In this document: piece after piece, positions 7,855-17,598 of the stretch
Layout: every line of letters starts with the position of its first letter
How positions within the stretch are numbered: position 1 is the stretch's first letter
Assembly: GCA_963795835.1 (NCBI GenBank)
Contig: CAWCJC010000009.1
Span: 310,001 to 374,000 of the forward strand
Direction: 5' to 3'
Length of the DNA stretch: 64,000 nucleotides
Source: JALYXI01 sp963795835
GTDB taxonomy: Bacteria > Acidobacteriota > Terriglobia > Bryobacterales > Bryobacteraceae
The notes under the pieces: model-generated
What the model was told of the DNA's origin: nothing
What the model saw: the letters and a program-made list of their open reading frames with translations, nothing else
The model's database searches: none
Translations under genes and position numbers: made by a program

Positions 7855-10607
7855 ACTGGCGCCTTGAAGTAGATCGGATCAGCAGTTCGTTCCTTACGGG
7901 AAGGCTGCGAGGCGGAGCGAGGATATCTCCAATGCCGAATATCGATCTGTGGATGGATGGTGCGTGGGTTGGTTCCCAGATACCGGACCCGTACGACCCT
8001 GAGCCTGTGGAATTTCAGCTTGCTTTGCCGCAATTGTGCTTCGACGGGCAGGAGCATCAGCTGGAGGTTCGGCACTGCGATCAGCGGATAGCGCAAGAAT
8101 TTCGAAGCGAGTACAACGGGTTTCTCGACCAGTTCTCAAACAGTCTGCTCACTGGTTGGGTGATCGATGCGAAGCGTCCGAATACTCCGGTAAACGTTGA
8201 ATTCGATTTGAACGGGGTCACCGTTGCCGGCGCCGTTGCAAACATCTACCGCAGTGATTTAGGCCCTCACGGATTCGAGTACCGGTTTGAAGGGATCCCG
8301 GATATGCACCGATCGTTTATCGCTCGGGCGCGCGTGGCCGGAACACGGATTGATTTACAAAAGAGCCCAGTGCTTTCGATTGCGCGGCCCCGGTTGGTAC
8401 GCGCGGCTCAGCAGTTCAATTTCGCCTTTCACTATCTGGAACAACGGCTGATGGAGAGTGCGGGGGGGCACGGAGCGGAGTTGCAGTTGTCCCAGGACGA
8501 CCGGCTGCGCTTCGCCGAACTGCTGCTTCAAGGAAGCAACCTGCCTGACATTCTGGAACTGCAACACCGGTTTATTGAGCCCATGCAGGGGTACTTGTCG
8601 CAAGACTATGCGCGACGGGACTACTCCACGCTGAGCCAGGATTTTCCGGAATCTTTGCCGCGCGCGGTCCAAACCGCCCGGCTCTCGCGGCCCGTGGACG
8701 TCATTGTGCCGGTGTATGCGGGTGTCGAGCAGACGAAACGATGTTTGGAGAGCGTTTTGGCGTCGGCGGTGAGTTGCCCTTACGAACTGGTGCTGGTTCT
8801 CGATCATCCGGACGACAAGGCGATGCGCCAGTTGGTTGAGCGAATTGCGCGGGAGGTCCCGGGAGTCATCAAAGTGGTGAATAGCGAGAACAAGGGTTTT
8901 GCTGACTCGGTGAATCTTGCGATGAAGCTGCATCGGGATCGTGATGTGGTTATCCTTCACTCCGATTGCGAAGTGCATGGCGATTGGATCGGCCGGCTGC
9001 GCCGGGCAGCGTATGACGGGGCGGGTGCGGGCATGGTGAATCCGCTAACGAATCAGGGCGAATTTCTGAGCTACCCTTCGGCGGGTGCTCCAATGCCTCC
9101 GGATGCCACCCTGAAAGCGTTGGATGACGCCGCCTGGAACGCTAACCGGCATCAAACCGTGCAAATACCGGCTGCCATGGGCTTTTGCCTCTACATCCGC
9201 AGAGGCTGTCTCGAAGAGTTGGGCTTCTTCCACAACGACAGGCCGAGTGGCGGTTACTTCGCCGAGAAGTACTTCAGCGTGAATGCCGCCGCCCAGGGCT
9301 GGCGCAGCATCCTGGCAACCGATGTCTTCGTCCTGCACCAAGGCAACGTTTCGTTCGCGAAGCGCAATCCCCGGGCGGTCGAAAAAGCGCGGGAGGCGTT
9401 TGAGCTGTGGTGTCCGTATTACCAGGACACAGTGACGGATTTCCTGGTTGACGATCCTGTTGCGCCTGCCAAGCGTGAACTGGATTTGGCACGGCTGGAG
9501 GCCTGCTCGCGGGACCGCTTCTGCTTTATCAGCCACGGCGTGGGGGGCGGGACCGAGCGTCATCTGAAAGATTTAGGAGACGCGATAGCCAGGAATTCCG
9601 TGCGTGCTCTGGTGCTATTCTCCCTGCCCGGACGCCGTGTGTTTATGGCCGCGCCCGAGCTGCAGGGAATCGAGAATTTGAAGTATCGTCTCGATTCCGA
9701 ATGGGGCGCGTTAGTGCGGGATCTGAAGCGGTTGCGCGTGCGGCATGTTCACGTTCACTCGAACGTTGAAGTGGACCCACTGCTGTTTACACTGCCACAG
9801 GAATTAGGCGTAGAGTACGACGTCACGGTGCACGACTATGCCTGGTTTTGTCCTCGCGTAAATCTGGTGAACCACTCGGGCGTTTATTGCGGGGAGCCGC
9901 CGGTCAGCGTCTGCTCAGTTTGCACGGGCACGGACGTGGCGAGGCTAAGAGACACGTCGCACGGGCAACTGGCTTCGGCGAGACAGGTATATTGCCCTTC
10001 CGAAGATGCGCGTCAGAGAATGGCGCGACACTTTGAGTTGAGCAACTTATCCGTCCGGCCGCACCCCGAATCTGTTGAAAAGAGATCGCCCAAGAGGGCG
10101 AAACCGGACGGAATCATTCGGGTTGCGACCATCGGCCGGATAGCGACGCACAAAGGCCTTGGGGTGCTTCGGCAGTGCGCGGCTCATGCGCTGGATCGGG
10201 CATTGCCGATACGGTTTATCGTAATTGGCGGAGTGACGAATTCAGGGCAGTTCAAAAGATTGACCAATGTCGAGATTACCGGGTCTTATGAGGAGCAGGA
10301 AGTGGATGATCTGGTGGCGCACAGCGGCGCGCGAGTTGCGTTGCTCCCAAGCGTTTGGCCGGAGACTTACTCCTACACGCTTTCTATCGCGCTGCGCAAT
10401 GGGCTGTTCCCGGTTGCGTTCGATCTGGGCGCGATTGCCGAGCGCCTGCGGGCGGCTGGGACAGGCCTGCTGCTTCCCTTGGGAACGCCAGTTGCCGAGA
10501 TCAATCAAGCGTTACTAACCGCAGGCAGGAAGGATACAAGCGGTTTTCTGCCGCAAGGATTTGTATACCAGGATATGCTTCGCGACTATTACGGGATGCG
10601 TTCATGA
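7851..10607 (+). CDS. Bifunctional glycosyltransferase (GT2 + GT4-like)
   Basis: 918 aa, GTG start overlapping the previous stop. Residues 1-180 hold two beta-rich non-catalytic modules (one with LTGWVIDAKRPNTPVNVEFD) of the sort seen at the front of large polysaccharide glycosyltransferases. A GT2 domain follows at about 281-520 with VDVIVPVYAGVEQTKRCLES, LVLDHPDD and the DXD-like LHSDCEVHG. Residues about 550-918 resemble a GT4/GT-B enzyme (SHGVGGGTERHL, VATIGRIATHKGL, LLPSVWPETYSYTLSIAL with the sugar-nucleotide E-x7-E-like region). No signal or membrane segment. Probably builds a surface glycan; donor and acceptor unknown. Its stop overlaps the ATG of the methyltransferase gene (ATGA). 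Confidence 0.85.
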   Translation: MNWRLEVDRISSSFLTGRLRGGARISPMPNIDLWMDGAWVGSQIPDPYDPEPVEFQLALPQLCFDGQEHQLEVRHCDQRIAQEFRSEYNGFLDQFSNSLLTGWVIDAKRPNTPVNVEFDLNGVTVAGAVANIYRSDLGPHGFEYRFEGIPDMHRSFIARARVAGTRIDLQKSPVLSIARPRLVRAAQQFNFAFHYLEQRLMESAGGHGAELQLSQDDRLRFAELLLQGSNLPDILELQHRFIEPMQGYLSQDYARRDYSTLSQDFPESLPRAVQTARLSRPVDVIVPVYAGVEQTKRCLESVLASAVSCPYELVLVLDHPDDKAMRQLVERIAREVPGVIKVVNSENKGFADSVNLAMKLHRDRDVVILHSDCEVHGDWIGRLRRAAYDGAGAGMVNPLTNQGEFLSYPSAGAPMPPDATLKALDDAAWNANRHQTVQIPAAMGFCLYIRRGCLEELGFFHNDRPSGGYFAEKYFSVNAAAQGWRSILATDVFVLHQGNVSFAKRNPRAVEKAREAFELWCPYYQDTVTDFLVDDPVAPAKRELDLARLEACSRDRFCFISHGVGGGTERHLKDLGDAIARNSVRALVLFSLPGRRVFMAAPELQGIENLKYRLDSEWGALVRDLKRLRVRHVHVHSNVEVDPLLFTLPQELGVEYDVTVHDYAWFCPRVNLVNHSGVYCGEPPVSVCSVCTGTDVARLRDTSHGQLASARQVYCPSEDARQRMARHFELSNLSVRPHPESVEKRSPKRAKPDGIIRVATIGRIATHKGLGVLRQCAAHALDRALPIRFIVIGGVTNSGQFKRLTNVEITGSYEEQEVDDLVAHSGARVALLPSVWPETYSYTLSIALRNGLFPVAFDLGAIAERLRAAGTGLLLPLGTPVAEINQALLTAGRKDTSGFLPQGFVYQDMLRDYYGMRS

Positions 10608-12980
10608 CCGGAGAGTCTGGGCAGTACACTCCGCGCCGCTATCGGCCGGGCAAACTGGGGAATTGGTCCGGCCACCTGCCGTTCGCGAACGATCTGGTGC
10701 GGGCCCTTCAACCGAGCCTGCTGGTGGAATTAGGAACGCATTATGGCGAAAGCTACTTCGGTTTCTGCCAGGCCGTGGAAGAAAGCGGTGCTTCGACCAA
10801 GTGTTTTGCTGTAGATACCTGGCGCGGCGATGAGCACTCCGGCTTTTATCCTGAAGAAGTATTTGAGGAAATTGAGGCCTATAACCGCGCCCATTACGAG
10901 CGATTTTCGACTTTGCTGCGCGAAACGTTTGACGAGGCGAACGCGCGCTTCGAGGCGGACTCCATCGAAATTCTGCACATTGATGGGCTGCATACTTACG
11001 CTGCAGTGAAGCACGACTTCGAGAGATGGCTTCCAAAGGTGCGGCCGGGAGGCATAGTGCTTCTGCATGACACGAATGCCCGTCACGGCGACTTTGAAGT
11101 CTGGCGGGTTTGGGAGGAGCTTGCGCGCGAGTACGTGAACTTCGACTTTCGCCACTGTTGGGGATTGGGCGTGCTCAAGAAGCCCGGGGGCGCTGACAAC
11201 GACTTTACTGCGCAACTCTTTGCGGCAGACGCGGTGAAAGCGGATCAAATTCGGGCTCACTACGTTCGCGCGGCGGAGCTTCTGGAGGAGCGGCAACGCA
11301 GCCCTGAGGAAAGGCAGGCAGCCGCGGAGGCGGATCGCCCTTACTTGCAGGTCTTCGCCGGAATGCTGGATGGTGGATTCCAGGAGACGAATAGCGTCCT
11401 TTCCAATGTGCAGGAACGTGTCTGGAAACGGCATGTCTTAACGCTGCCGAACGGAATTGAGCATGGGCTGCTTCGTATTGATCCGGTCAACCGCGAGGGA
11501 ATTGTGGAGATCGGTGAAATTGCAGTACGAAGGCCAAACGACGAAGCCGCAGATCCCCATCCCACTTTCAAGTGCCCGTTGCGATGGCCAGTTAAGACCG
11601 ATTCCCGGCGGGGACACGGCGCACTATTTCAGTTGGGGGAACGATCCTCAGTTGATCGTGGAATTGGCGGATTTCGATGGAAACGCCGGACCGCTGGAAG
11701 TTGAGGTTTTCATGCGCGTCTCCTTCGAATGCGAGCCGCTGCGGCAGTTGCTGGCCCACAACGATGAACTTGAGCGGCAAGTGGCGCGGTTTCGTCTGGA
11801 AGCTTCAAAAGAGTGCGACGCGCGTACTCGAACGGAGTGGAGTTTGGCTGCTGCAGAGACGCAGATCGCCCATCTTCGCAGGGAGAACTCGCGGCTGAGT
11901 TCGGGCGGAGTCAGGCCGGTGGAACAGTTTGTCGAGCAGGCCGTGAGGGACGGTCGCATGGCGGGTGCCGTGCTGCTGATTGCGCGGGGCGGAAGTCTGG
12001 TCACCCATCGCGCGATGGGTTGGCTCGATCGAGAGGCCGCGCTTCCGATGCCGCTCGACGGTTTGTTCTACGTTCTCTCCATGACCAAGGCGTTGACGTG
12101 CGCGGCTTTCCTTTCGCTCGTCGAGGAAGGGAAAGCCACTCTTGAAGATCCGGTGGAGCTCTGGTTGCCGGAGTTTAGGAATCTTGCTTTCGCCGATGGC
12201 CGAAAACCGCAACGGGCACCGGTGCTTTGGCAGTGCATGGCACACTCCTCGGGGCTGCTGGATTCGTTTCCGGAGAGCTTCATGAAGTCGCGTTTTAACC
12301 TACCCGAGTTCGTCAGTGTGGGTGCCAGAAATCATCTTGGCTATGAACCGGGTGAGGGTTGGGCTTACTGTAATTTGGGAATCGCAGTCATTGGACGGGT
12401 GATTGAGCTCGCATCTGGGCGGCCTTATCTCGAAATGGTGCAGGAGAGAGTTTTGGACCCGATTCAAATGACGAACAGCTTTTTCCGCGTACCCGCTGAG
12501 CAGCTGAGCCGCATAGCCGCGGTTTACCGGGCCGTGGAAGGCCAATTAGTCCGGGATAGCGAAAAGCCTTTCGCCAACCTGCCTGAATATAGTGCACCCG
12601 AGAATGGCTTGATGACGACGGCGCTCGATATGTGGCGCTTCCACGAAATGATTCGGAACGGCGGGATGATAGATGGGCGGCGCGTTCTTTCGGAGCAAAG
12701 CGCGCGGTCTATGGCCACGGTGCAAACCGGAAACCGCAATGCAGGCTTTCTTCCGGGTATGGGATATGGGTTCGGACTCTCGCTGGTAACCCAACCCACA
12801 GGAATGTTCCGCAACCATTCAGTGGGGACGTTTGGCCACGGAAGCTTCTATCAGGCGCATGCGTGGACAGATCCCGCCAAAGGCATTACGGGTATTCTGT
12901 TCAGCCAGAAACGGGCCGATCCTATGATCGTGACGCCGGAGGTAGAGCAGTTTGTACGTCTGATGGGTGAAGTCTCCTAG
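10604..12980 (+). CDS. Methyltransferase / coiled coil / serine beta-lactamase-type fusion (one frameshift)
   Basis: In the N-terminal frame (10604 to about 11530) a class I methyltransferase is visible (SLLVELGTHYGESYFGF, LHIDGLHTYAAVKHDFERW, PGGIVLLHD), then a beta-sandwich (LLRIDPVNREGIVEIGEIAV). The sandwich continues in the +1 frame (SWGNDPQLIVELADF, PLEVEVFMRV), followed by a coiled coil (about 11740-11900) and an S12 beta-lactamase/esterase domain with SMTK (Ser codon 12078), YCN (12366) and a late HGS motif. Removing one base near 11525-11535 gives a single 791 aa protein. ATG 10604 overlaps the glycosyltransferase stop. Both catalytic domains keep their key residues. Such a pairing is unusual; no signal peptide precedes the hydrolase. 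It could instead be two genes, but no good start lies between them. Confidence 0.7.
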
Positions 12981-13010
12981 GGCAAAGAATTCAGGCCGGG
13001 CGCCCGCGCG

Positions 13011-13877
13011 CTAACGGGGAATCAGTTTGCGATCGGCCATCCAGGCCTGAAGACGTTCGGGCCACGAAGCTACGGGCATCGCCGAGGGGCGAATGCCAAA
13101 GCCGTGGCCTCCGCTTGCATAAATGTGCATTTCAGAAGACACGCCTTGCTTCTCGAGATCGAGATAAAGATTCACTGTGGTGACCACATGAGACCGGTCG
13201 TCATCTGCGCAGACCAGGAAGGTCGGCGGGGCATTTTTGGGGACCGTGATCGAACCCGGCCGAAAGCCAGGGTAGACGACGATGGCAAAATCCGGGCGTG
13301 AGCTGACCCGGTCAATGAGATCAGTTGCGTTCGCTGCTCCAGAATCAAACCGCGTTTCGATCAGCGCGGCCACTTCGCCGCCGGCGGAGAATCCTATGAA
13401 TCCAATCTTGGCTGGATCAATCTTCCACTCGGCGGCGCGGCTCCGGACCAGCCGCATCGCCCGGGCAGCGTCGGGAAGAGCATTGCCTTCCACGGTGTAC
13501 TTGGATTCGGGAGCTTTCGCCAGCCGGTATTTCAACACGAAGGCGGCAATGCCGCGCTGATTGAACCAATCTGCCATCTCCCAACCTTCCTTATCGATCA
13601 CCAGTTGGGAATGCCCGCCCCCAGGGGCGATGATCACCGCCGTCCCATTAGCTTTCTCCGGGGGCGCTGGGAACGCGTAAATCGAAGGATAATGGACAAC
13701 CGTAAAACGCTTGGGGAGTTTGGGATTGTCAGATGCCTGAAAAACTTCCTGGGCCGTCTGGTTCTCAGAACCGGGCGCACCGTGTTGCCAGAGCCGGATC
13801 TCCTCTCCGCGCTCGGCCGCGATCGCGTTTACGAGCAAAATCAGACAAAAACACGACGTCTTCGGAAGCATCTTCAT
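13011..13877 (-). CDS. Exported alpha/beta hydrolase (esterase/dienelactone hydrolase-like)
   Basis: 288 aa with a signal peptide (SCFCLILLVNAIAA). The alpha/beta-hydrolase features are complete: oxyanion region IIAPGGGHSQLV, nucleophile elbow IGFIGFSAGGE (Ser), acid in VCADDDRSH and histidine in ASGGHGFGIR. This pattern is typical of the BD-FAE/acetyl-xylan-esterase-like exported hydrolases of plant-polymer degraders. Substrate not predictable. Lies 1 bp after the end of the DWNGDG-repeat gene on the same strand and converges with the beta-lactamase fusion gene. Confidence 0.8.
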   Translation of the reverse strand: MKMLPKTSCFCLILLVNAIAAERGEEIRLWQHGAPGSENQTAQEVFQASDNPKLPKRFTVVHYPSIYAFPAPPEKANGTAVIIAPGGGHSQLVIDKEGWEMADWFNQRGIAAFVLKYRLAKAPESKYTVEGNALPDAARAMRLVRSRAAEWKIDPAKIGFIGFSAGGEVAALIETRFDSGAANATDLIDRVSSRPDFAIVVYPGFRPGSITVPKNAPPTFLVCADDDRSHVVTTVNLYLDLEKQGVSSEMHIYASGGHGFGIRPSAMPVASWPERLQAWMADRKLIPR

Positions 13878-13878
13878 A

Positions 13879-14880
13879 TTACTTTTTTACCCGTAGAGGT
13901 GTAAGCGCCATTGGAATGTCGCCCGGCAATCCAAAATTCCAGGTAATGTCGGTCTTGTCATGGACGCCATTCCCGTTTGAATCCAGGATCCACACGTTCT
14001 GGCGATAAATGCCAACCTTCGTGCGTCCGTCACCGTTCCAATCTCCCATGACGGGAACATCGCCTGCGACTCCACCAAGCGCGATGAATTTGTCTTTTGA
14101 CGTATCCCAACGCTGGTCCCCATCATAATCGAGCGACCAAAATCCAGCCTTGAATGTACCCACTTTGGAACGTCCGTCCCCATTCCAATCGCCGACGATC
14201 GGCACATCATTCGGATGACCGAAAGAGAAGATCTTGTCATCCTTGTCCCATCCCCCGCTTCCGTTGTTGTCAATCGCAAAAGTGAAATCCGTCCGGTAGA
14301 CGCCCAAATCGGTTTTGCCATCACCGTTCCAATCGCCCACGACAGGAATCTCGCCTGGAGTGCCGCCCAGGGCAACCAACCGGTCGATCGAGGTGCCATC
14401 CCACTTGCCGTTCCCGTTGTAATCCAAACGCCAAAAACCTTTGCGAAAGACTCCGATTTTCGATCTTCCATCTCCGTTCCAGTCGCCAATAACAGGAGTG
14501 TCGCCCGGATCGCCAAAAGTAAAGATTTGTGCTTTACCGCCGATCACGAGAGTAAAAACGCCATTGCTGAAAGAGCCTACAGAAGGGCCCACAGCCGTTT
14601 CCCATGTTCCGGTAAGTGGTGTGTCCCCAGCTTTCCCCGTCTGGATGACCACATTTGCCTTTTCGTCCCACTTACCGTTCCCTTTGGCATCCGTGTACCA
14701 AGTACCCGCGCGGAATACTCCGGCAACCGACTTATTGCCCGGGGCGTAAACTTTGGCAGGACCAGTAGCAACCGCCTCTTCTTTCGGCGAATACACGAAG
14801 TAGATTACGAGCACAACGGTCGCAAGTATCGCGGCGACGATGCCCAAACGCTTCGCTATCGTTTTTTGCTCTTCATTCAC
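13879..14880 (-). CDS. Membrane-anchored DWNGDG-repeat (FG-GAP/VCBS-like) protein
   Basis: 333 aa. One N-terminal membrane segment (about residues 12-31, LGIVAAILATVVLVIYFVY) leaves the rest outside. The body is five to six repeats of about 50 residues. Four contain V-x-GDWNGDG, a DxNxDG calcium-loop type motif, followed by K-x-G-x-[FY]-R and LDYNGNGKWD. Such repeats form beta-propeller-like, calcium-stabilised surface structures of unknown partner. The repeats alternate between a LALGG-ending and a FSFG-ending form. Function unknown; adhesion or scaffold is a guess. Confidence 0.7.
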   Translation of the reverse strand: MNEEQKTIAKRLGIVAAILATVVLVIYFVYSPKEEAVATGPAKVYAPGNKSVAGVFRAGTWYTDAKGNGKWDEKANVVIQTGKAGDTPLTGTWETAVGPSVGSFSNGVFTLVIGGKAQIFTFGDPGDTPVIGDWNGDGRSKIGVFRKGFWRLDYNGNGKWDGTSIDRLVALGGTPGEIPVVGDWNGDGKTDLGVYRTDFTFAIDNNGSGGWDKDDKIFSFGHPNDVPIVGDWNGDGRSKVGTFKAGFWSLDYDGDQRWDTSKDKFIALGGVAGDVPVMGDWNGDGRTKVGIYRQNVWILDSNGNGVHDKTDITWNFGLPGDIPMALTPLRVKK

Positions 14881-14948
14881 GCGAATATTATCTCCGATCG
14901 CGCGAACAATTGGAGCGTGAAGGCCGCTAGATAACCGATAGGAAAGCC

Positions 14949-16186
14949 CTACAAGTGTGGGGGATCTGGCTCGATTGCAGGCCCGGCCGGACCGCCAGGA
15001 CCACTCACAGCGGGGCGTCGCCGTAGGGGCGGCGGTTCCGGATCATCGCTTGTGGCACGGGTCGCTGCCTGGCGCGAATTGCCGGATGATCGATTTACCG
15101 TGACTGGATCGCTCACGGGCGCTCCGCCGCCCAGATAAACCCGCCGGAAACGAAGCTCGGCGTCAGGGTAGCGCCTGGCTGCGGAGTCACTCAACTGCAC
15201 ATCGATGGAAAACCGCTTCTCGGCATCACCGCTGTTGAAATGGAGGGCGTAACGCTGGCGAAGCCGGTTCAGAGTGGTTTCGAGAGCGGAACCATCGTCA
15301 ATACTGAAATCGTCCCCACCCGAAGATCGAGCAATGTCAGCTGTTCCGGCGGATTTCGTTCGCCCGCCACCGCCCTGGCCGCCGTTTGGGTACCGTTGGC
15401 CGCCGCCGCCCCACCCCCACCTCCGCCAGGCATTCCGGGAATATAGATTCCGCCAATTCCGCCGCCGCCGATCCCGCCCCGGCGCCGTTGGCCGCCACCC
15501 GGATAACCGCCACCCGGATAACCGCCGCCCCCACGCTGTTGCGGGTAGCGGCTCTGCATGGCATTGGGCGCCAGCAGCAGGCTGAGCACGGCGTCGGCGC
15601 GCGTCAAGGCCCTGCCAACGCCCTCGTCGTCGCGGTCAAGCTCCGTCTCATCGTCGGTGACAATCACAATCGCCCGCCGGGCGTTCGAACGCCCTTCGCG
15701 GCCGATATAACTCGCCGCGTCATACATTGCCCGCGTAATATCTGTCCCGCCGTTAAACCTTTCCTGATGCATTAATTGGTCTAACTGGCGCTCCACGTCG
15801 TCCAGGTTCTGTCGAAAAGGCGAACGGGTTCGAGTCGAGCGGTCAAAAACCATGATGGCGACACGATCGTCGTGTCCCAGAACCCGAAGAGCCTGGTGGG
15901 CTGCGCTCACAATCCGTTGCACATGCGGCTTCATGCTCACGCTTACATCGAAGAGCAGCAAAACGTCGAGCGGCATGTTCTCGGCTTGAAAATTGCGGAT
16001 TTCCTGAGGCTTGCCGCTCTCTTTCAGGATGAAATCGGCGGGCTGCAGGCCTGAAATCGCCCGATGATCCCGGTCCAACACCTGAACATCCACCCGCACC
16101 AGAGCCACATCGCTGCGGAAAACGGCTGTCGGCTCTTGCGCCCACGCGAAGGGAATCAAAAGAAGAGGAAAAATTCTGGCGATCAT
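14949..16186 (-). CDS. Exported VWA-domain protein (frameshift in Gly-rich tract)
   Basis: Signal peptide (IARIFPLLLIPFAWAQ) from ATG 16186; a TTG at 16201 is also possible. The von Willebrand A domain of the acidobacterial 'VWFA-related' type is seen as LDVLLLFDVSVSMKPHV (MIDAS DxSxS) with FNGGTDITRAMYDA and IVIVTDDETE. A glycine-rich tract follows, and the frame breaks in the plus-strand run CCCCACCCCCAC (about 15409-15422). In the other frame the family C-terminus continues (GGGRTKSAGTADIARSSGG, DDGSALETTLNRLRQRYALHF, RRYPDAELRFRRVYL) to the stop at 14949. Restoring one base gives 412 aa. Such a G/C tract is prone to both sequencing error and slippage. Confidence 0.75.
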
Positions 16187-16281
16187 GAACTTGTTATTCA
16201 ACCCGCACGGTTACTTAGAGTTCCCCGGCAGGAAACTCGTTTCCCCGCGGCAGCGGATTCCGGCGCCCACTCAGGCGCGAT

Positions 16282-17571
16282 TTAGTTTCGTCGCGTTAGT
16301 TCGGTGAAGCGACTGCCTTTGCGAACCACGGTTTCCGAACGTTCCGGCCCCGTCGAAATACAGCCGACTTCCACGCCGGTTGCGCGCTCCAGGAAATCAA
16401 TGTAAGCCTTGGCGTTGACGGGTAGAGCTTCATAATCCGCAACGCCGACGGTCGACGTTTGCCAGCCCGGCAATTTTTGATAAACCGGTTCCACCTGATA
16501 GAGCCCGGCCGCGGTGGAGGGCATATCCGTCACACCCTTGTAGCCGGTGCAGACTGGAATTTCCTTCAGCTCGTCAAGCACGTCCAGTTTCGTCATGACC
16601 AGCGTGTCGAATCCGTTCACCATGGCTGTGTACTTCAGCAGCGGAACATCGAACCAGCCACATCGGCGCGGCCGTCCCGTCACGCTGCCGAACTCCGCGC
16701 CGCGCTTGCGAATCTTCTCGCCCTCTTCATCAAGCGACTCCGTCGGAAACGGGCCCCCGCCTACCCGGGTGATGTAGGCTTTCGAGATCCCGATTACGCC
16801 ATCAATCCGCGTGGGCGCCACACCTGTGCCGGTGGAAGCACCGCCAGCTGTAGCACTTGAGGACGTAACAAAAGGGTAAGTGCCATGGTCAAGATCGAGC
16901 ATGGTCCCTTGCGCACCTTCAAAGAGAACCCGCTCGCCGTGGGCGATTGCCTGATTCAGAAGCGCCGCGGTATCGCAGACCATGGGGCGAATCCGGTCGG
17001 CGAAGTCATCGTACTCGGCGCGAATCGCGGCATAATTCAGGTTGTCGTGAATCCCGAGCGCCGTTTCCACTTCGAACTTCTCCTTCGCGAGAATGTCGAA
17101 GGCGGTGTGAAAGGTGTCGCGATCCAGCAGTTCCGCGACGCGAATTCCACGGCGGCCCGCTTTGTCCTCATAACAGGGACCAATACCGCGCGAGGTGGTG
17201 CCAATCGAAATGCGCTTCTCCATCGTGCGATGCCACGGGAAGAGAATGTGCGCGCGATTGCTGATGCGCAATTGACCGGCTACGTCGACTCCTGCGGCTT
17301 CTAGCGATGCGGTTTCGTTGAGCAGCGCTGCCGGGTCAATCACCAGCCCATTGCCGATCACGGCACGCTTGCCCGGATGCAGGATGCCGGAAGGGATGAG
17401 TTTCAGGACGAACTTGCGGTCCCCGATCTGGATGGTATGGCCCGCGTTATGCCCGCCTTGATACCGGACAACGACGTCGAAATTCTCGCTCAACAGGTCA
17501 ACGATTTTTCCTTTTCCTTCGTCCCCCCATTGTGCTCCCAAGATGATGATATTGTTAGGCAAACTCTTCAT
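16282..17571 (-). CDS. purA: Adenylosuccinate synthetase
   Basis: 429 aa, normal for the family. The N-terminus GAQWGDEGKGKIVDLL is the PurA GTP-binding signature; QGGHNAGHTI, GRGIGPCYEDK and TSSSATAGGASTGTGV are further conserved blocks. Catalyses the GTP-dependent joining of IMP and aspartate, the first committed step to AMP, in the cytoplasm. Divergent from the hypothetical gene at 17599 with only 27 bp between them; that gap holds an inverted repeat GTAAC/GTTAC (17573-17577 and 17585-17589) of unknown use. Confidence 0.97.
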   Translation of the reverse strand: MKSLPNNIIILGAQWGDEGKGKIVDLLSENFDVVVRYQGGHNAGHTIQIGDRKFVLKLIPSGILHPGKRAVIGNGLVIDPAALLNETASLEAAGVDVAGQLRISNRAHILFPWHRTMEKRISIGTTSRGIGPCYEDKAGRRGIRVAELLDRDTFHTAFDILAKEKFEVETALGIHDNLNYAAIRAEYDDFADRIRPMVCDTAALLNQAIAHGERVLFEGAQGTMLDLDHGTYPFVTSSSATAGGASTGTGVAPTRIDGVIGISKAYITRVGGGPFPTESLDEEGEKIRKRGAEFGSVTGRPRRCGWFDVPLLKYTAMVNGFDTLVMTKLDVLDELKEIPVCTGYKGVTDMPSTAAGLYQVEPVYQKLPGWQTSTVGVADYEALPVNAKAYIDFLERATGVEVGCISTGPERSETVVRKGSRFTELTRRN

Positions 17572-17598
17572 TGTAACTCACTGTGTTACGCTCGAAAA

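Noticed and set aside
10355..10603. Longer N-terminus for the methyltransferase
   Set aside because: Overlaps the glycosyltransferase coding region out of frame; ATG 10604 overlaps the upstream stop as in the other coupled genes.
15440..15540. CRISPR-like or tandem repeat in the C-rich region
   Set aside because: The short repeats are codons of the Gly/Pro-rich linker of the VWA protein, not spaced repeats.
17573..17589. PurR-type operator between purA and the hypothetical gene
   Set aside because: The GTAAC/GTTAC repeat is short and does not resemble a known purine operator.
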